The notes under the pieces are model-generated. The model worked only from the letters and a program-made list of their open reading frames with translations. It made no database searches and had not been told where the DNA came from. The position numbers and the translations under genes were made by a program. From Clostridia bacterium (lineage in GTDB: Bacteria > Bacillota > Clostridia > Oscillospirales > Acutalibacteraceae): a DNA stretch of 32,999 bases. Shown here in pieces: positions 1 to 6,761 of the stretch; position 1 is the first letter of the stretch; every line of letters begins with the position of its first letter. The DNA lies in contig JAFWVC010000011.1 of NCBI GenBank assembly GCA_017518415.1, positions 1-32,999 on the forward strand, in the 5' to 3' direction.

Positions 1-31
1 ATGGGCGTTGCGTTATTTTGGCTGCGGAATA

Positions 32-117
32 GGGATTCGGTCTCGCCTGCGGGCTCGGTCAGGGGCGGCTCTGACGGTCCCCCGGACCGTCATTCACTCC
101 CGCCCCGTTCGAATCCC
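32..117. repeat. Nested palindromic element beside tRNA-Gln
   Basis: Three nested inverted repeats are visible: 32-39 with 110-117 (8 bp, the T-arm-like motif gggattcg and its complement), 62-68 with 100-106 (7 bp, GC only) and 72-80 with 84-92 (9 bp around a 3-base loop). A weak small hairpin may lie at 45-54. The fold would be a compact branched structure of about 86 bases with no coding potential. It looks like a REP- or MITE-type structured repeat, but whether it recurs elsewhere in the genome cannot be seen from this window. Confidence 0.6.
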
Positions 118-130
118 TTTTATCAAAAGG

Positions 131-166
131 AAATAACGCAACAACCAATTGGGTGTTGCGTTATTT
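131..166 (-). terminator. Terminator of tRNA-Gln
   Basis: A perfect 13-bp inverted repeat (131-143 with 154-166) with a 10-base loop lies directly 3' of the encoded CCA of tRNA-Gln. On the minus strand it is followed by a short T-containing stretch (CCTTTT), consistent with an intrinsic terminator for the tRNA transcript. Confidence 0.6.
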
Positions 167-240
167 TGGCTGCGGAATAGGGATTCGAACCCCAACAAAC
201 AGAGTCAGAGTCTGTCGTGCTACCGTTACACCATTCCGCA
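167..240 (-). tRNA. tRNA-Gln (anticodon CTG)
   Basis: The reverse complement folds as a cloverleaf. The 7-bp acceptor stem is formed by 234-240 with 171-177. The D-arm contains GGTAGCAC. The anticodon stem ACAGA/TCTGT encloses the loop CTCTGAC, giving anticodon CUG, which reads CAG (Gln). The T-loop is the canonical GTTCGAATC. The discriminator is G, as usual for bacterial tRNA-Gln, and CCA is encoded (167-169). A consensus promoter lies just upstream and a hairpin terminator just downstream, so the gene looks functional and monocistronic. Confidence 0.95.
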
Positions 241-257
241 ATATCGCTGACTTTCTC

Positions 258-285
258 ATTATATCCGTTTTCCGGGGATTGTCAA
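258..285 (-). promoter_or_regulatory. Sigma-A promoter of tRNA-Gln
   Basis: On the minus strand a perfect -35 TTGACA (280-285) and a perfect -10 TATAAT (258-263) are separated by 16 bases. Transcription would start about 10 bases upstream of the mature tRNA 5' end. The double consensus match is typical of strong stable-RNA promoters. Confidence 0.85.
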
Positions 286-320
286 GAGCTTTTTCGGAAA
301 AACCGCAAAAATTAAAAATA

Positions 321-359
321 CGCCCAAGAAAAACGCCGGAGGGCTTCAGCCCTCCGGCG
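321..359 (-). terminator. Terminator downstream of the SASP gene
   Basis: A 10-bp GC-rich stem (334-343 with 350-359) closes a 6-base loop. On the minus strand it is followed by GTTTTTCTT. It lies 18 bases beyond the SASP stop codon and separates that gene from tRNA-Gln. Confidence 0.85.
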
Positions 360-376
360 CAGCGGAGCAAAAAGGC

Positions 377-562
377 TTATTTCAGGCCGTTTTCGTACTG
401 CTGGATCATCTTTTTGACCATCTGGCCGCCGACAGAGCCGGCCTGCTTCGCGGTCAGATCCCCGTTGTACCCCTGCTTGAGGTTGACGCCCACCTCGTTG
501 GCGGCTTCCATCTTGAAGCGGTCGAGCGCGTCGCGAGCATTCGGAACCATGGATTTTTTCAT
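377..562 (-). CDS. Alpha/beta-type small acid-soluble spore protein (SASP)
   Basis: This 61-residue protein matches the alpha/beta SASP family, which coats and protects DNA in dormant spores and supplies amino acids on germination. The family signatures are visible: an N-terminal segment containing the EVGVNLKQGYNGDLT motif, where germination protease normally cleaves near the conserved Glu, and the second helix motif AGSVGGQMVKKMI. Length is normal for the family. The ATG at 562 has AAGGAG 10 bases upstream (573-578). A probable sigma-G promoter lies further upstream and a strong terminator follows, so it is likely a single-gene forespore transcript. It is the clearest evidence in the window that the organism sporulates. 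Which member of the ssp paralogue family it is cannot be told. Confidence 0.95.
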   Translation of the reverse strand: MKKSMVPNARDALDRFKMEAANEVGVNLKQGYNGDLTAKQAGSVGGQMVKKMIQQYENGLK

Positions 563-623
563 AATCGTTACACTCCTTGTCTGCGGCGGGCAAGCCGCCG
601 CCTGATGATTGCGTTCGCAGTAG

Positions 624-652
624 TATTTTGGTCTCCCGGCCGGCGGATATGC
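624..652 (-). promoter_or_regulatory. Probable sigma-G (forespore) promoter of the SASP gene
   Basis: On the minus strand GCATA (648-652) fits the sigma-G -35 pattern GHATR, and CAAAATA (624-630) fits the -10 pattern CATnnTA with one mismatch; the spacer is 17 bases. The position is correct for driving the SASP gene, a class normally transcribed by sigma-G. Assignment is by pattern only. Confidence 0.5.
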
Positions 653-678
653 CCGCCAATTTTTGCTATGTCCGGCGC

Positions 679-709
679 AAAAAAACGCCTGCCGCGGTGC
701 GGCAGGCGT
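679..709 (-). terminator. Terminator of the CPBP-tadA-GT2 operon
   Basis: A 10-bp stem (685-694 with 700-709) with a 5-base loop is followed on the minus strand by a run of seven T (685-679). It lies about 20 bases after the glycosyltransferase stop and insulates the SASP gene from the operon. Confidence 0.9.
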
Positions 710-727
710 GCAGGCTTTTTCAGCCGT

Positions 728-1672
728 TTACTCGATATATTCTTCGATCAGATAGCGCGGCCGGGCTTTGACTTCGCTGAATATTTTGCCGATATATTGT
801 CCCACCACGCCCAGACACAGCAACTGGATCCCGCCCAGCAGCCAGATGGAGCATACAATGGCGGTCCAGCCGGGCACCGCCGCGCCGGCCCAGAAGGAAA
901 TGAGCGCATATAACAGGCCGAACACGCTCAGCACCGAGATCAGCAGCCCCAGGTTGGAGATCAGTTTGAGCGGCCGCACGCTGAACGAGGTGACGCCGTC
1001 GGCCGCAAAAGAAAGCATACGGCGCAGCGGGTATTTGGTGCGTCCGGCGGTGCGTGCCCGACGGTCGTACAGCACGCTGGTGCTGCGCAGCCCGATGGTG
1101 GGGATAATGCCCCGCAAAAACAGGTTGACTTCCCGGTATTGTTCCAGCGCCTGCAGGGCCCGCCGGGACATCAGGCGGAAGTCGGCGTGGTCGTAGACCA
1201 CTTCCGCGCCGAGCAGCCGCATGAACCGGTAAAAACACCGGGCGGTAAAACGTTTGAAAAAGGAGTCAGTCCGGCGGCTGTTGCGCACACCGTATACGAT
1301 ATCGTACCCCTCGGCGTATTTTTGCAGAAAGGCGTCGGTCGCATCCGGGTCGTCCTGCAAATCGGCGTCGATGGAAATGGTGCAGTCCGCCCCTTTGTCG
1401 AGCGCGGTCATCAGGCCGGCCAGCAGGGCGTTCTGGTGGCCGCGGTTATGGGCCAGTTTGAGCCCGCAGCAAAGCGGCTCTGCCAGGCAGGTCTCCCGTA
1501 TCAGGGCCCAGGTGCCGTCTTTGCTGCCGTCATCCACGAACAACAACCGGCTCGACGGGGCAGCCAGCCCCGCCAGGATCTGCTGCCGCAGCTTTTCCAA
1601 CAACTGCCGCACGGTGTCGGGCAGTGCTTCCTGTTCATTGTAGCAGGGGATAACGTAGTATACCGTTTTCAT
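728..1672 (-). CDS. GT2-family membrane glycosyltransferase (GtrB/DPM1-like)
   Basis: The 314-residue protein is a family-2 glycosyltransferase of the polyprenyl-phosphate sugar transferase type, which moves a sugar from a nucleotide donor to undecaprenyl phosphate at the inner membrane face. Visible signatures are the N-terminal VIPCYNEQEALP, VDDGSKDGT, the DxD-containing motif SIDADLQDDP, and a later region with RRTDSFFKRFTARCFYRFMR. Two hydrophobic segments near the C-terminus (about residues 233-257 and 270-295) fit the usual pair of membrane helices in GtrB/CsbB/YkcC-like proteins. It starts one base after the tadA stop, so the two are probably co-translated. A GtrA-family protein, the usual partner, is encoded at 22306-23190 rather than next to it. 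The sugar and acceptor are not determinable. Confidence 0.9.
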   Translation of the reverse strand: MKTVYYVIPCYNEQEALPDTVRQLLEKLRQQILAGLAAPSSRLLFVDDGSKDGTWALIRETCLAEPLCCGLKLAHNRGHQNALLAGLMTALDKGADCTISIDADLQDDPDATDAFLQKYAEGYDIVYGVRNSRRTDSFFKRFTARCFYRFMRLLGAEVVYDHADFRLMSRRALQALEQYREVNLFLRGIIPTIGLRSTSVLYDRRARTAGRTKYPLRRMLSFAADGVTSFSVRPLKLISNLGLLISVLSVFGLLYALISFWAGAAVPGWTAIVCSIWLLGGIQLLCLGVVGQYIGKIFSEVKARPRYLIEEYIE

Positions 1673-1673
1673 G

Positions 1674-2141
1674 TCAGTCAGCTCCTTTTCGGCGCAGAGA
1701 GCGGAAGAAATCGGTCAGCAGCTGCGCGCACTCGTCCTGCATCACGCCGGCGACGTACAGCGGCTTGTGGTTATACGGCAGGGCGAACAGATCGGTCACC
1801 GACCCGCAGGAGCCCGCTTTGGGATCGGCCGCGCCGCAGAAGACCCGGTCAATCCGGGCGTTGATAACGGCGCCGGCGCACATCGGGCACGGCTCGAGCG
1901 TCACGTAGAGGTCGCATCCGCACAGCCGCCAGCCGCCCAGCGCCGCACAGGCGGCGCGGATGGCTTCCAGCTCGGCGTGGGCCAGAGCATTTTTATCACT
2001 TTCCCGGCGGTTGCGGCCGGTACCGACGACCCGCCCGTCTTTCACGACGACGGCGCCTACCGGCACCTCGCCCTCGGCGGCCGCCTGACCGGCCAACGCA
2101 ATGGCCAGCCGCATATAATTCAGATCCGGCGCCGTCAGCAT
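1674..2141 (-). CDS. tadA: tRNA-specific adenosine deaminase TadA
   Basis: The 155-residue protein is the zinc-dependent deaminase that converts A34 to inosine in tRNA-Arg(ACG), an essential wobble modification. The cytidine/deoxycytidylate-deaminase zinc signature is intact: H55-A56-E57, with E57 the proton-shuttling Glu, and P84-C85-P86-M87-C88. The N-terminal segment MRLAIALAGQAAAEGEVPVGAVVV is typical of TadA rather than of cytidine deaminase. Length is normal. Its start overlaps the end of the upstream CPBP gene by 7 bases, indicating translational coupling, and the glycosyltransferase follows at once. Confidence 0.95.
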   Translation of the reverse strand: MLTAPDLNYMRLAIALAGQAAAEGEVPVGAVVVKDGRVVGTGRNRRESDKNALAHAELEAIRAACAALGGWRLCGCDLYVTLEPCPMCAGAVINARIDRVFCGAADPKAGSCGSVTDLFALPYNHKPLYVAGVMQDECAQLLTDFFRSLRRKGAD

Positions 2142-3181
2142 AGCCCGTATCCCCGCAAAAGGCCGGCCAGCGGCAGCAGATTGAGTTGTGCGGGTTCCCA
2201 GGTGGAGGCCGCCACGTATATGGCGTACAGCGTCAGCATAGCCAGCGTGACGATCACCATCGGCGCCGACCAGACCGCCTTGGTCCGCTCACCGGCCGAC
2301 AGGACCGGCCCGCTGTTGTTGGAAAGGCCGTTGAAAAAGTCGGTACGGGAGTACAGATACCAAACCGAAACGCAGCCCGCCAGCAGCATGAGCACATACA
2401 AAACAGTCGAATATCCGTTTTGCAGGTTCTCATCCCGGAAAAACAGCGGTCCGTAGTCGGACAGCGTGGCGTAAGCGTTGTTCAGGGCGTGCAGCAATAC
2501 GCCGGCCCAGATATTGCCGGTGCGCAGCGTCAGGTAGCCGAAGGCCAGCCCCGACACGAAGGCAAACGGGATCTGGATGACGTTGCCGTGCAGCAGCCCG
2601 AACAGCAGCGAAGAGAGCAACAGCGCGTTCAGTTCACCGTGCGGGCGCAGCACCTGCAGCACGTACCCGCGGAAGAGCAGTTCTTCCAGCAGGGCGGGGA
2701 GAACGACAACCGAGAGCAGGGCGATCAGCAGCCCGGGCCACGTGAGGGTGGCGGGTTCCGGCGAATAGGGGTTGATCCCTATATTGGTAAAAAAACTATA
2801 GACGGCGTTGGCCAGCAAATTAGCGGTCATGCATACGCCCATACCCGCCAGGATGGCCGGCAGCAGCACCCGCCGCGGCATCGGCCGGTTCTGCGAACGC
2901 AGCAGGGGGAACGGACGGCGCAGCAGCAGCCCGAGCAGGATCGACGGCGACAGGAAAAAGATATACAGCGCCATATTCAGCAGGTCATAGCCCGTCTGGC
3001 TCAAGCCGAACCGGTCCGCGTTCAGATCGATCTTGCCGAAAAAGCTCAGCAGCAGAGGAATAAAAAGGCCGCAGAGAAAAGACAGCACCAATGCGGTCAG
3101 CACGAACAGGCCGGCGATGTTGCCGCTGCGCCGGGCCGCGCGCCGGGCCGCCGTACGGTCATATACGGGAAAAGGTTCCAC
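2135..3181 (-). CDS. CPBP-family intramembrane protease (CAAX-protease/ABI type)
   Basis: This 348-residue polytopic membrane protein carries the CPBP (Abi) glutamic-type protease motifs: E166-E167 with F170-R171 (EELLFRG), H198 within LLFGLLHGN, and H231 with an Asn nearby (LLHALNNA). About eight hydrophobic segments are visible, the first at residues 21-47, plus a C-terminal segment near 313-332. The start is GTG at 3181, with AGGAG eight bases upstream. It is the first gene of a minus-strand operon with tadA and the GT2 gene. Bacterial CPBP proteins act in protein processing or bacteriocin self-immunity; no bacteriocin gene is visible nearby, so the substrate is unknown. Confidence 0.9.
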   Translation of the reverse strand: MEPFPVYDRTAARRAARRSGNIAGLFVLTALVLSFLCGLFIPLLLSFFGKIDLNADRFGLSQTGYDLLNMALYIFFLSPSILLGLLLRRPFPLLRSQNRPMPRRVLLPAILAGMGVCMTANLLANAVYSFFTNIGINPYSPEPATLTWPGLLIALLSVVVLPALLEELLFRGYVLQVLRPHGELNALLLSSLLFGLLHGNVIQIPFAFVSGLAFGYLTLRTGNIWAGVLLHALNNAYATLSDYGPLFFRDENLQNGYSTVLYVLMLLAGCVSVWYLYSRTDFFNGLSNNSGPVLSAGERTKAVWSAPMVIVTLAMLTLYAIYVAASTWEPAQLNLLPLAGLLRGYGLC

Positions 3182-3218
3182 GCGTCAAGCTCCTTCCGAA
3201 TAAAAAATACACCTATAT

Positions 3219-3245
3219 ATTATATCATTTTCCGCCGTAAAGCAA
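3219..3245 (-). promoter_or_regulatory. Probable promoter of the CPBP-tadA-GT2 operon
   Basis: On the minus strand a perfect -10 TATAAT (3219-3224) is preceded by TTGCTT (3240-3245) at a short 15-base spacing. The -10 is convincing and the -35 less so. It faces away from the promoter at 3284-3312. Confidence 0.55.
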
Positions 3246-3283
3246 GAGGCGGCCGCGAAATAGTTGCACCGCAAAAGAAACAC

Positions 3284-3312
3284 TTGCACAAACGCCGCCG
3301 ACGCGGTACAAT
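3284..3312 (+). promoter_or_regulatory. Sigma-A promoter of the hexapeptide/SBP/era operon
   Basis: TTGCAC (3284-3289) and TACAAT (3307-3312) are separated by 17 bases, close to consensus. Transcription would start near 3319, about 25 bases before the chosen start codon. Confidence 0.75.
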
Positions 3313-3343
3313 AAAATAGATGATATCGGACAGGAGCGGTTGT

Positions 3344-4021
3344 ATGGAACGGCAAATACGCACATCGGAACTGTTGGACCTGCGCCATACGCTGGCGGCA
3401 GACTATCTGGCCGGGTTTGAATATCCGTGGCAGGCGCTGCCCGGCATCGGGGAGGCGATCCGCCGGATCGGGGAGACCCTGCCTGCGGAAGAATACGACC
3501 ATCCCCGCCCCGGGGTATGGATCCACAAGACCGCCGAGGTCGCGCCGAGCGCCTGGATCGGCGAGTCGGTCATCATCGGCGCCGGTACTCAGGTGCGCCA
3601 CGGAGCCTATATCCGCAGCGCGGCACTGGTGGGCGACGGCGCGGTGGTGGGCAATTCGGCCGAGCTGAAAAACGTCATCCTGTTCGACGGGGTGCAGACG
3701 CCGCATTACAATTACGTGGGGGATTCTATCCTCGGGTATAAGGCGCATATGGGGGCCGGCTCCATTACCTCCAACGTCAAGGGGGACAAAAGCCCGGTCA
3801 CGGTGCGCTGCGGGCAGACGCTGCTGCCCACGGGGCTGAAAAAGTTTGGCGCCATCCTCGGCGATTTTGCCGAGATCGGCTGCAACAGCGTGCTCAACCC
3901 CGGCACGGTGATCGGCCGGCATACGCAGGTATATCCGCTGTCGATGGTGCGCGGCGTGGTGCCGCCCGGCAGCATTTACAAACAGGCCGGCGAGGTCGTG
4001 CTGCGGAGGGAGACCCCGTGA
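3344..4021 (+). CDS. Hexapeptide-repeat (left-handed beta-helix) transferase, GlmU C-terminal-like
   Basis: The 225-residue protein has a short N-terminal helical region and then imperfect hexapeptide repeats (for example IHKTAEVAPSAWIGESVIIG and LGDFAEIGCNSVLNPGTVIG), the hallmark of left-handed beta-helix acyl/nucleotidyl transferases. It resembles the acetyltransferase half of GlmU and the group annotated as UDP-GlcNAc-pyrophosphorylase-related proteins, but it lacks the N-terminal uridyltransferase domain and its GxGT motif. I choose the ATG at 3344 because AGGAG (3332-3336) is seven bases upstream; an in-frame ATG at 3320 has no such site and lies at the predicted transcription start. 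The stop overlaps the next gene's GTG. The actual substrate is unknown. Confidence 0.85.
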   Translation: MERQIRTSELLDLRHTLAADYLAGFEYPWQALPGIGEAIRRIGETLPAEEYDHPRPGVWIHKTAEVAPSAWIGESVIIGAGTQVRHGAYIRSAALVGDGAVVGNSAELKNVILFDGVQTPHYNYVGDSILGYKAHMGAGSITSNVKGDKSPVTVRCGQTLLPTGLKKFGAILGDFAEIGCNSVLNPGTVIGRHTQVYPLSMVRGVVPPGSIYKQAGEVVLRRETP

Positions 4022-5574
4022 AAAAGGCAGTCTGCCTTCTGCTCTGTCTGCTGCTGATCCTGCCGGGCTGCTCCGGCTTTCGCGGCAGCCGCACGGCGGT
4101 TCTGCATTTACCGCTGAGTGCTGCGGTGCAGCAGCTGGATCCGCAGGTGGCGCGGGACGAAGCCTCGATCGCGGTCATGGGGCTGCTGTTCGAGGGGCTC
4201 GTGCGGCTGGATGCGGACGGGGCCGTGGTGCCCGGTGCGGCGGAATGGACCGTGTCGGGCGACGGGCTTGTGTATACCTTTACCTTGCATGAATCCCGCT
4301 GGGGCGTCGGCCGGGATACCGGCCCGGCGGTGACCGCGGCGGATTTTGTCTATGGGATGACCCGTGTGCTGACCCCGGGCACGGGTTCTTCGCTGGCCTC
4401 CCGGCTGTACGATATCGAGGGGGCGCAGGCCTATTACGAGGGAAGAGCGTCCTCCTTCGGGGCGCTGGCGGTGGATGAGCGCACGCTGCGCATCACGCTG
4501 CACGCGCCGAACGGGGCTTTTCTGCAAAAACTGGCCGGCAGCGCCTTTTATCCGTGCCGTCGCGCTTTTTTTGACGGCACCGCCGGCCGCTACGGCATGA
4601 CGGCGCAGGACGTGTGCGGCAACGGGCCGTTTTCGCTGTTTTCCTGGAACGGGGACGTGCTGAAACTGACCCGCAACGAAGGATATCACGACAAGCAGGC
4701 ATACCCGCTGCAAACGGTGTATTTTTCTTGCGCGGCGGTAGCCGACGGGCCGGCCGCGCTGAAAAGCGGCACGCTGGACGTCGTGCCGCTGACGGCGGCG
4801 CAGGCCGTGCAGCGGCAACAGGCGGGGCAGCCGGTACAAACGCTGCGGGACAGCGTGCTGATGCTGTATTTCAACCACCGGGAAGAGGTGCTGGCGCAGC
4901 AGCCGGCCCGGCGCGCGCTGGCGGCCGGGATGGCCGGGCTGCTGTCCGGCGGCCGGCCGGCGGAAGGCTTTCTGCCGCCGGACACCGTGCTGACCGGCAG
5001 CGAACCGTACCGGCAGGGCGGGCACGCTGTTTCGTGGACCTTCCTCAACCGGACGGCCGACGCTCGTACCTGGTGGAAAAACGGCTTGCAGCAGGCCGGC
5101 CTGCTGCAGCCCGGGCCGATGACGCTGCTTTGTACCGAGGACCGACGGGAGTTAGCGGAAAATATCCTGCAAAGCTGGCAAAAAAATCTGTCTGTTTATT
5201 TTTCGCTGGAAACGGTGGCCACGCAGGCAGAATTGGATCGGCGCCTGCTCGCCGGCCGGTATCAGATCGCGTTGGCACTCTGCACGCCGCAGGAGGATAC
5301 GGCGGCGGACCAGCTGGTCCGGTACGCGTCGGCGGCCGACAACGTGTGCGGCTTTGCCGGCGACGTCTTTGCTTCTGCCGCCGGCCGGCCGGACGACCGG
5401 TCGCTGCTGCGCGCGCTGGAACAAACGCTGGCGGACGCCTGCGTTTGTGTACCGCTTGCGTTTGAGGAGCGGTATTTCGGCCTGTCGGAGCGGGTCGGCG
5501 GGTTGACGGTGCGGCCTTTCGGCGGCGCTGACCGACCGTTGTACGATCTGCGCGGCGCACGTATGGCCGCTTGA
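4018..5574 (+). CDS. Family-5 ABC solute-binding lipoprotein (OppA/DppA-like)
   Basis: The 518-residue protein has a lipoprotein signal peptide (KK, hydrophobic core, lipobox LPGC with Cys18), so it should be anchored outside the membrane. The mature part follows the family-5 extracellular binding-protein pattern: LDPQVARDEASIAVMGLLFEGL near the N-terminus, then YTFTL-x-W and TAADFVYGMTRV, the segment typical of oligopeptide/nickel binding proteins. Length is normal. Translation starts at GTG, overlapping the previous stop (GTGA) behind a GGAGGGAG site. No permease or ATPase gene is nearby, so it is an orphan binding protein whose ligand and partner transporter cannot be inferred. It shares an operon with the hexapeptide transferase and era. 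Confidence 0.9.
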   Translation: MKKAVCLLLCLLLILPGCSGFRGSRTAVLHLPLSAAVQQLDPQVARDEASIAVMGLLFEGLVRLDADGAVVPGAAEWTVSGDGLVYTFTLHESRWGVGRDTGPAVTAADFVYGMTRVLTPGTGSSLASRLYDIEGAQAYYEGRASSFGALAVDERTLRITLHAPNGAFLQKLAGSAFYPCRRAFFDGTAGRYGMTAQDVCGNGPFSLFSWNGDVLKLTRNEGYHDKQAYPLQTVYFSCAAVADGPAALKSGTLDVVPLTAAQAVQRQQAGQPVQTLRDSVLMLYFNHREEVLAQQPARRALAAGMAGLLSGGRPAEGFLPPDTVLTGSEPYRQGGHAVSWTFLNRTADARTWWKNGLQQAGLLQPGPMTLLCTEDRRELAENILQSWQKNLSVYFSLETVATQAELDRRLLAGRYQIALALCTPQEDTAADQLVRYASAADNVCGFAGDVFASAAGRPDDRSLLRALEQTLADACVCVPLAFEERYFGLSERVGGLTVRPFGGADRPLYDLRGARMAA

Positions 5575-5597
5575 TACAGAAAGGAAGGAAATCATCT

Positions 5598-6509
5598 GTG
5601 ACGACGCAAACATCCGCTTTTATCGGATTGATCGGGTGCCCGAACGTGGGCAAATCTTCTCTGCTCAACTGTCTGGTGGGAGAAAAGGTCGCCATCGTGT
5701 CGGACAAACCGCAAACCACGCGCAGCCGGGTTATCGGCGTGCGCACCGAGGGGGATTTTCAACTGGTGCTGCTCGACACGCCGGGAGCTCATCAGCCGCG
5801 TACCCAGCTGGGACGGCTGATGATGCGCGCCGTCGGCCGCACGCTGGACGATATTGACGCCGCCGTGCTGGTGGTCCAGCCCGGCGATCACATCCGGCCG
5901 GAGGAGCAGCGCCTGCTGCGTCGCCTGCGCGACAAACAAATCCCGGCGCTGCTCGCCGTCAATAAGATCGACACCCTGCCGGACAAGCGGGCGCTGCTGC
6001 CCTGCCTGGCCATGTGGCAGCAGGCCTTTCCGTTTGAAGAATTGTTCCCGCTGTCCGCCAAAACGGGCGACGGAACGCAGGATTTGCTGCAGGCGCTGCG
6101 GCGCTATGCCGCGCCGGCGCCGCACAGTTTTCCGGACGATGTGGCGACTGATCAGCCGGAGCGGGTGCTGGCCGCCGAACTGGTGCGGGAACAGATGCTG
6201 CGCCTGCTGGAGCAGGAGGTACCGCACGGCGCCGCCGTCAGCGTCGATCAGTTCACCGCCCGCACCGGGCCGGACGGCGCGGAGATCCTTGATATTCTGG
6301 TCACCATCCTGTGTGAACGGGAGGGGCATAAAGGCATCATCATCGGGCAGGGGGGCCGTACGCTGAAAAAAATCGCGACCGGCGCCCGCCTGGAAATGGA
6401 GCAGATGTTCGGCGCCAAAGTCAACCTGCAATGCTGGGTCAAGGTCAAGGAGGACTGGCGCAATCGTGAAGGTTTGCTGAAAGATCTGGGCTTTTCCGGC
6501 CGGGAGTAA
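5598..6509 (+). CDS. era: GTPase Era
   Basis: The 303-residue protein is the GTPase that binds the 16S rRNA 3' end and assists 30S assembly. The G domain shows G1 (G13-S20, GCPNVGKS), the switch-I segment TTRSRVIGV, G3 DTPG at 60-63, G4 NKID at 122-125 and G5 SAK at 153-155. The C-terminal KH domain carries GQGG at 250-253. I take GTG at 5598 as the start: an AAGGAAGG site lies about nine bases upstream, and the resulting length and N-terminus match known Era proteins. An upstream in-frame TTG at 5571 would overlap the previous gene's end. A strong terminator follows. Confidence 0.95.
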   Translation: MTTQTSAFIGLIGCPNVGKSSLLNCLVGEKVAIVSDKPQTTRSRVIGVRTEGDFQLVLLDTPGAHQPRTQLGRLMMRAVGRTLDDIDAAVLVVQPGDHIRPEEQRLLRRLRDKQIPALLAVNKIDTLPDKRALLPCLAMWQQAFPFEELFPLSAKTGDGTQDLLQALRRYAAPAPHSFPDDVATDQPERVLAAELVREQMLRLLEQEVPHGAAVSVDQFTARTGPDGAEILDILVTILCEREGHKGIIIGQGGRTLKKIATGARLEMEQMFGAKVNLQCWVKVKEDWRNREGLLKDLGFSGRE

Positions 6510-6536
6510 GCCGTTTTTATACCGTCGACCGTCGTC

Positions 6537-6580
6537 AGACACACGGTGCGTATGCAAAACGCACCGTGTGTCTTTTTATA
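6537..6580 (+). terminator. Terminator after era
   Basis: A 14-bp stem (6537-6550 with 6560-6573) with a 9-base loop is followed by a T-rich tract. It separates the era operon from the dcw promoter. Confidence 0.92.
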
Positions 6581-6616
6581 TTTTTGAAATTATTTGATGT
6601 TTTTTTGAAAAGCCTA

Positions 6617-6645
6617 TTGCTTTTTTTCTTTTTGTCCTCTATAAT
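6617..6645 (+). promoter_or_regulatory. Sigma-A promoter of the dcw (mra) operon
   Basis: TTGCTT (6617-6622) and a perfect TATAAT (6640-6645) are separated by 17 bases. The predicted start, near 6652, falls at the first of four MraZ-type boxes. The leader before mraZ would be about 110 bases. Confidence 0.85.
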
Positions 6646-6651
6646 ACAGGT

Positions 6652-6687
6652 AAGTGGAGCATTTTGGGGTAAAGTGGAGTCAAGTGG
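6652..6687 (+). promoter_or_regulatory. MraZ operator: four boxes at 10-bp spacing
   Basis: AAGTGG occurs at 6652-6657, 6672-6677 and 6682-6687, and a weaker TTTTGG sits at 6662-6667, so four boxes are exactly 10 bp apart. MraZ is known to bind arrays of short G-rich direct repeats with this helical periodicity upstream of its own gene. The array begins at the predicted transcription start, which suits repression of the whole cluster by MraZ. Confidence 0.75.
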
Positions 6688-6761
6688 TGGACTTTCAACT
6701 TTTCCACAAAGTTTTCCACAACGTTGTTCGCACAATTCAGACGAGGAAGGAGGCGGCGGCT

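Larger units (their letters stand above)
3..187. repeat. 37-bp direct repeat (3-39 and 151-187) copying the tRNA-Gln 3' end
   Basis: Bases 3-39 and 151-187 are identical except for one mismatch (c6 versus t154). The right copy contains the last part of the tRNA-Gln gene (T-arm, acceptor strand, discriminator, CCA) plus part of its terminator. The left copy has the same 3' portion of the tRNA but no 5' two-thirds. The 111 bases between the copies hold a palindromic element. The arrangement resembles either an attachment-site-like duplication made by an insertion at a tRNA 3' end, or the remnant of a tandem tRNA-Gln copy. The window edge hides what lies left of copy 1. Confidence 0.85.

Noticed and set aside
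153-605. Plus-strand open frame across tRNA-Gln and the SASP gene
   Set aside because: It runs through a tRNA, a terminator and an antisense gene, with no ribosome site or recognisable domain.
6654-6761. Extended N-terminus of MraZ from ATG 6654
   Set aside because: It would translate the operator and leader; MraZ homologues begin at the position given by TTG 6762, which has a good ribosome site.
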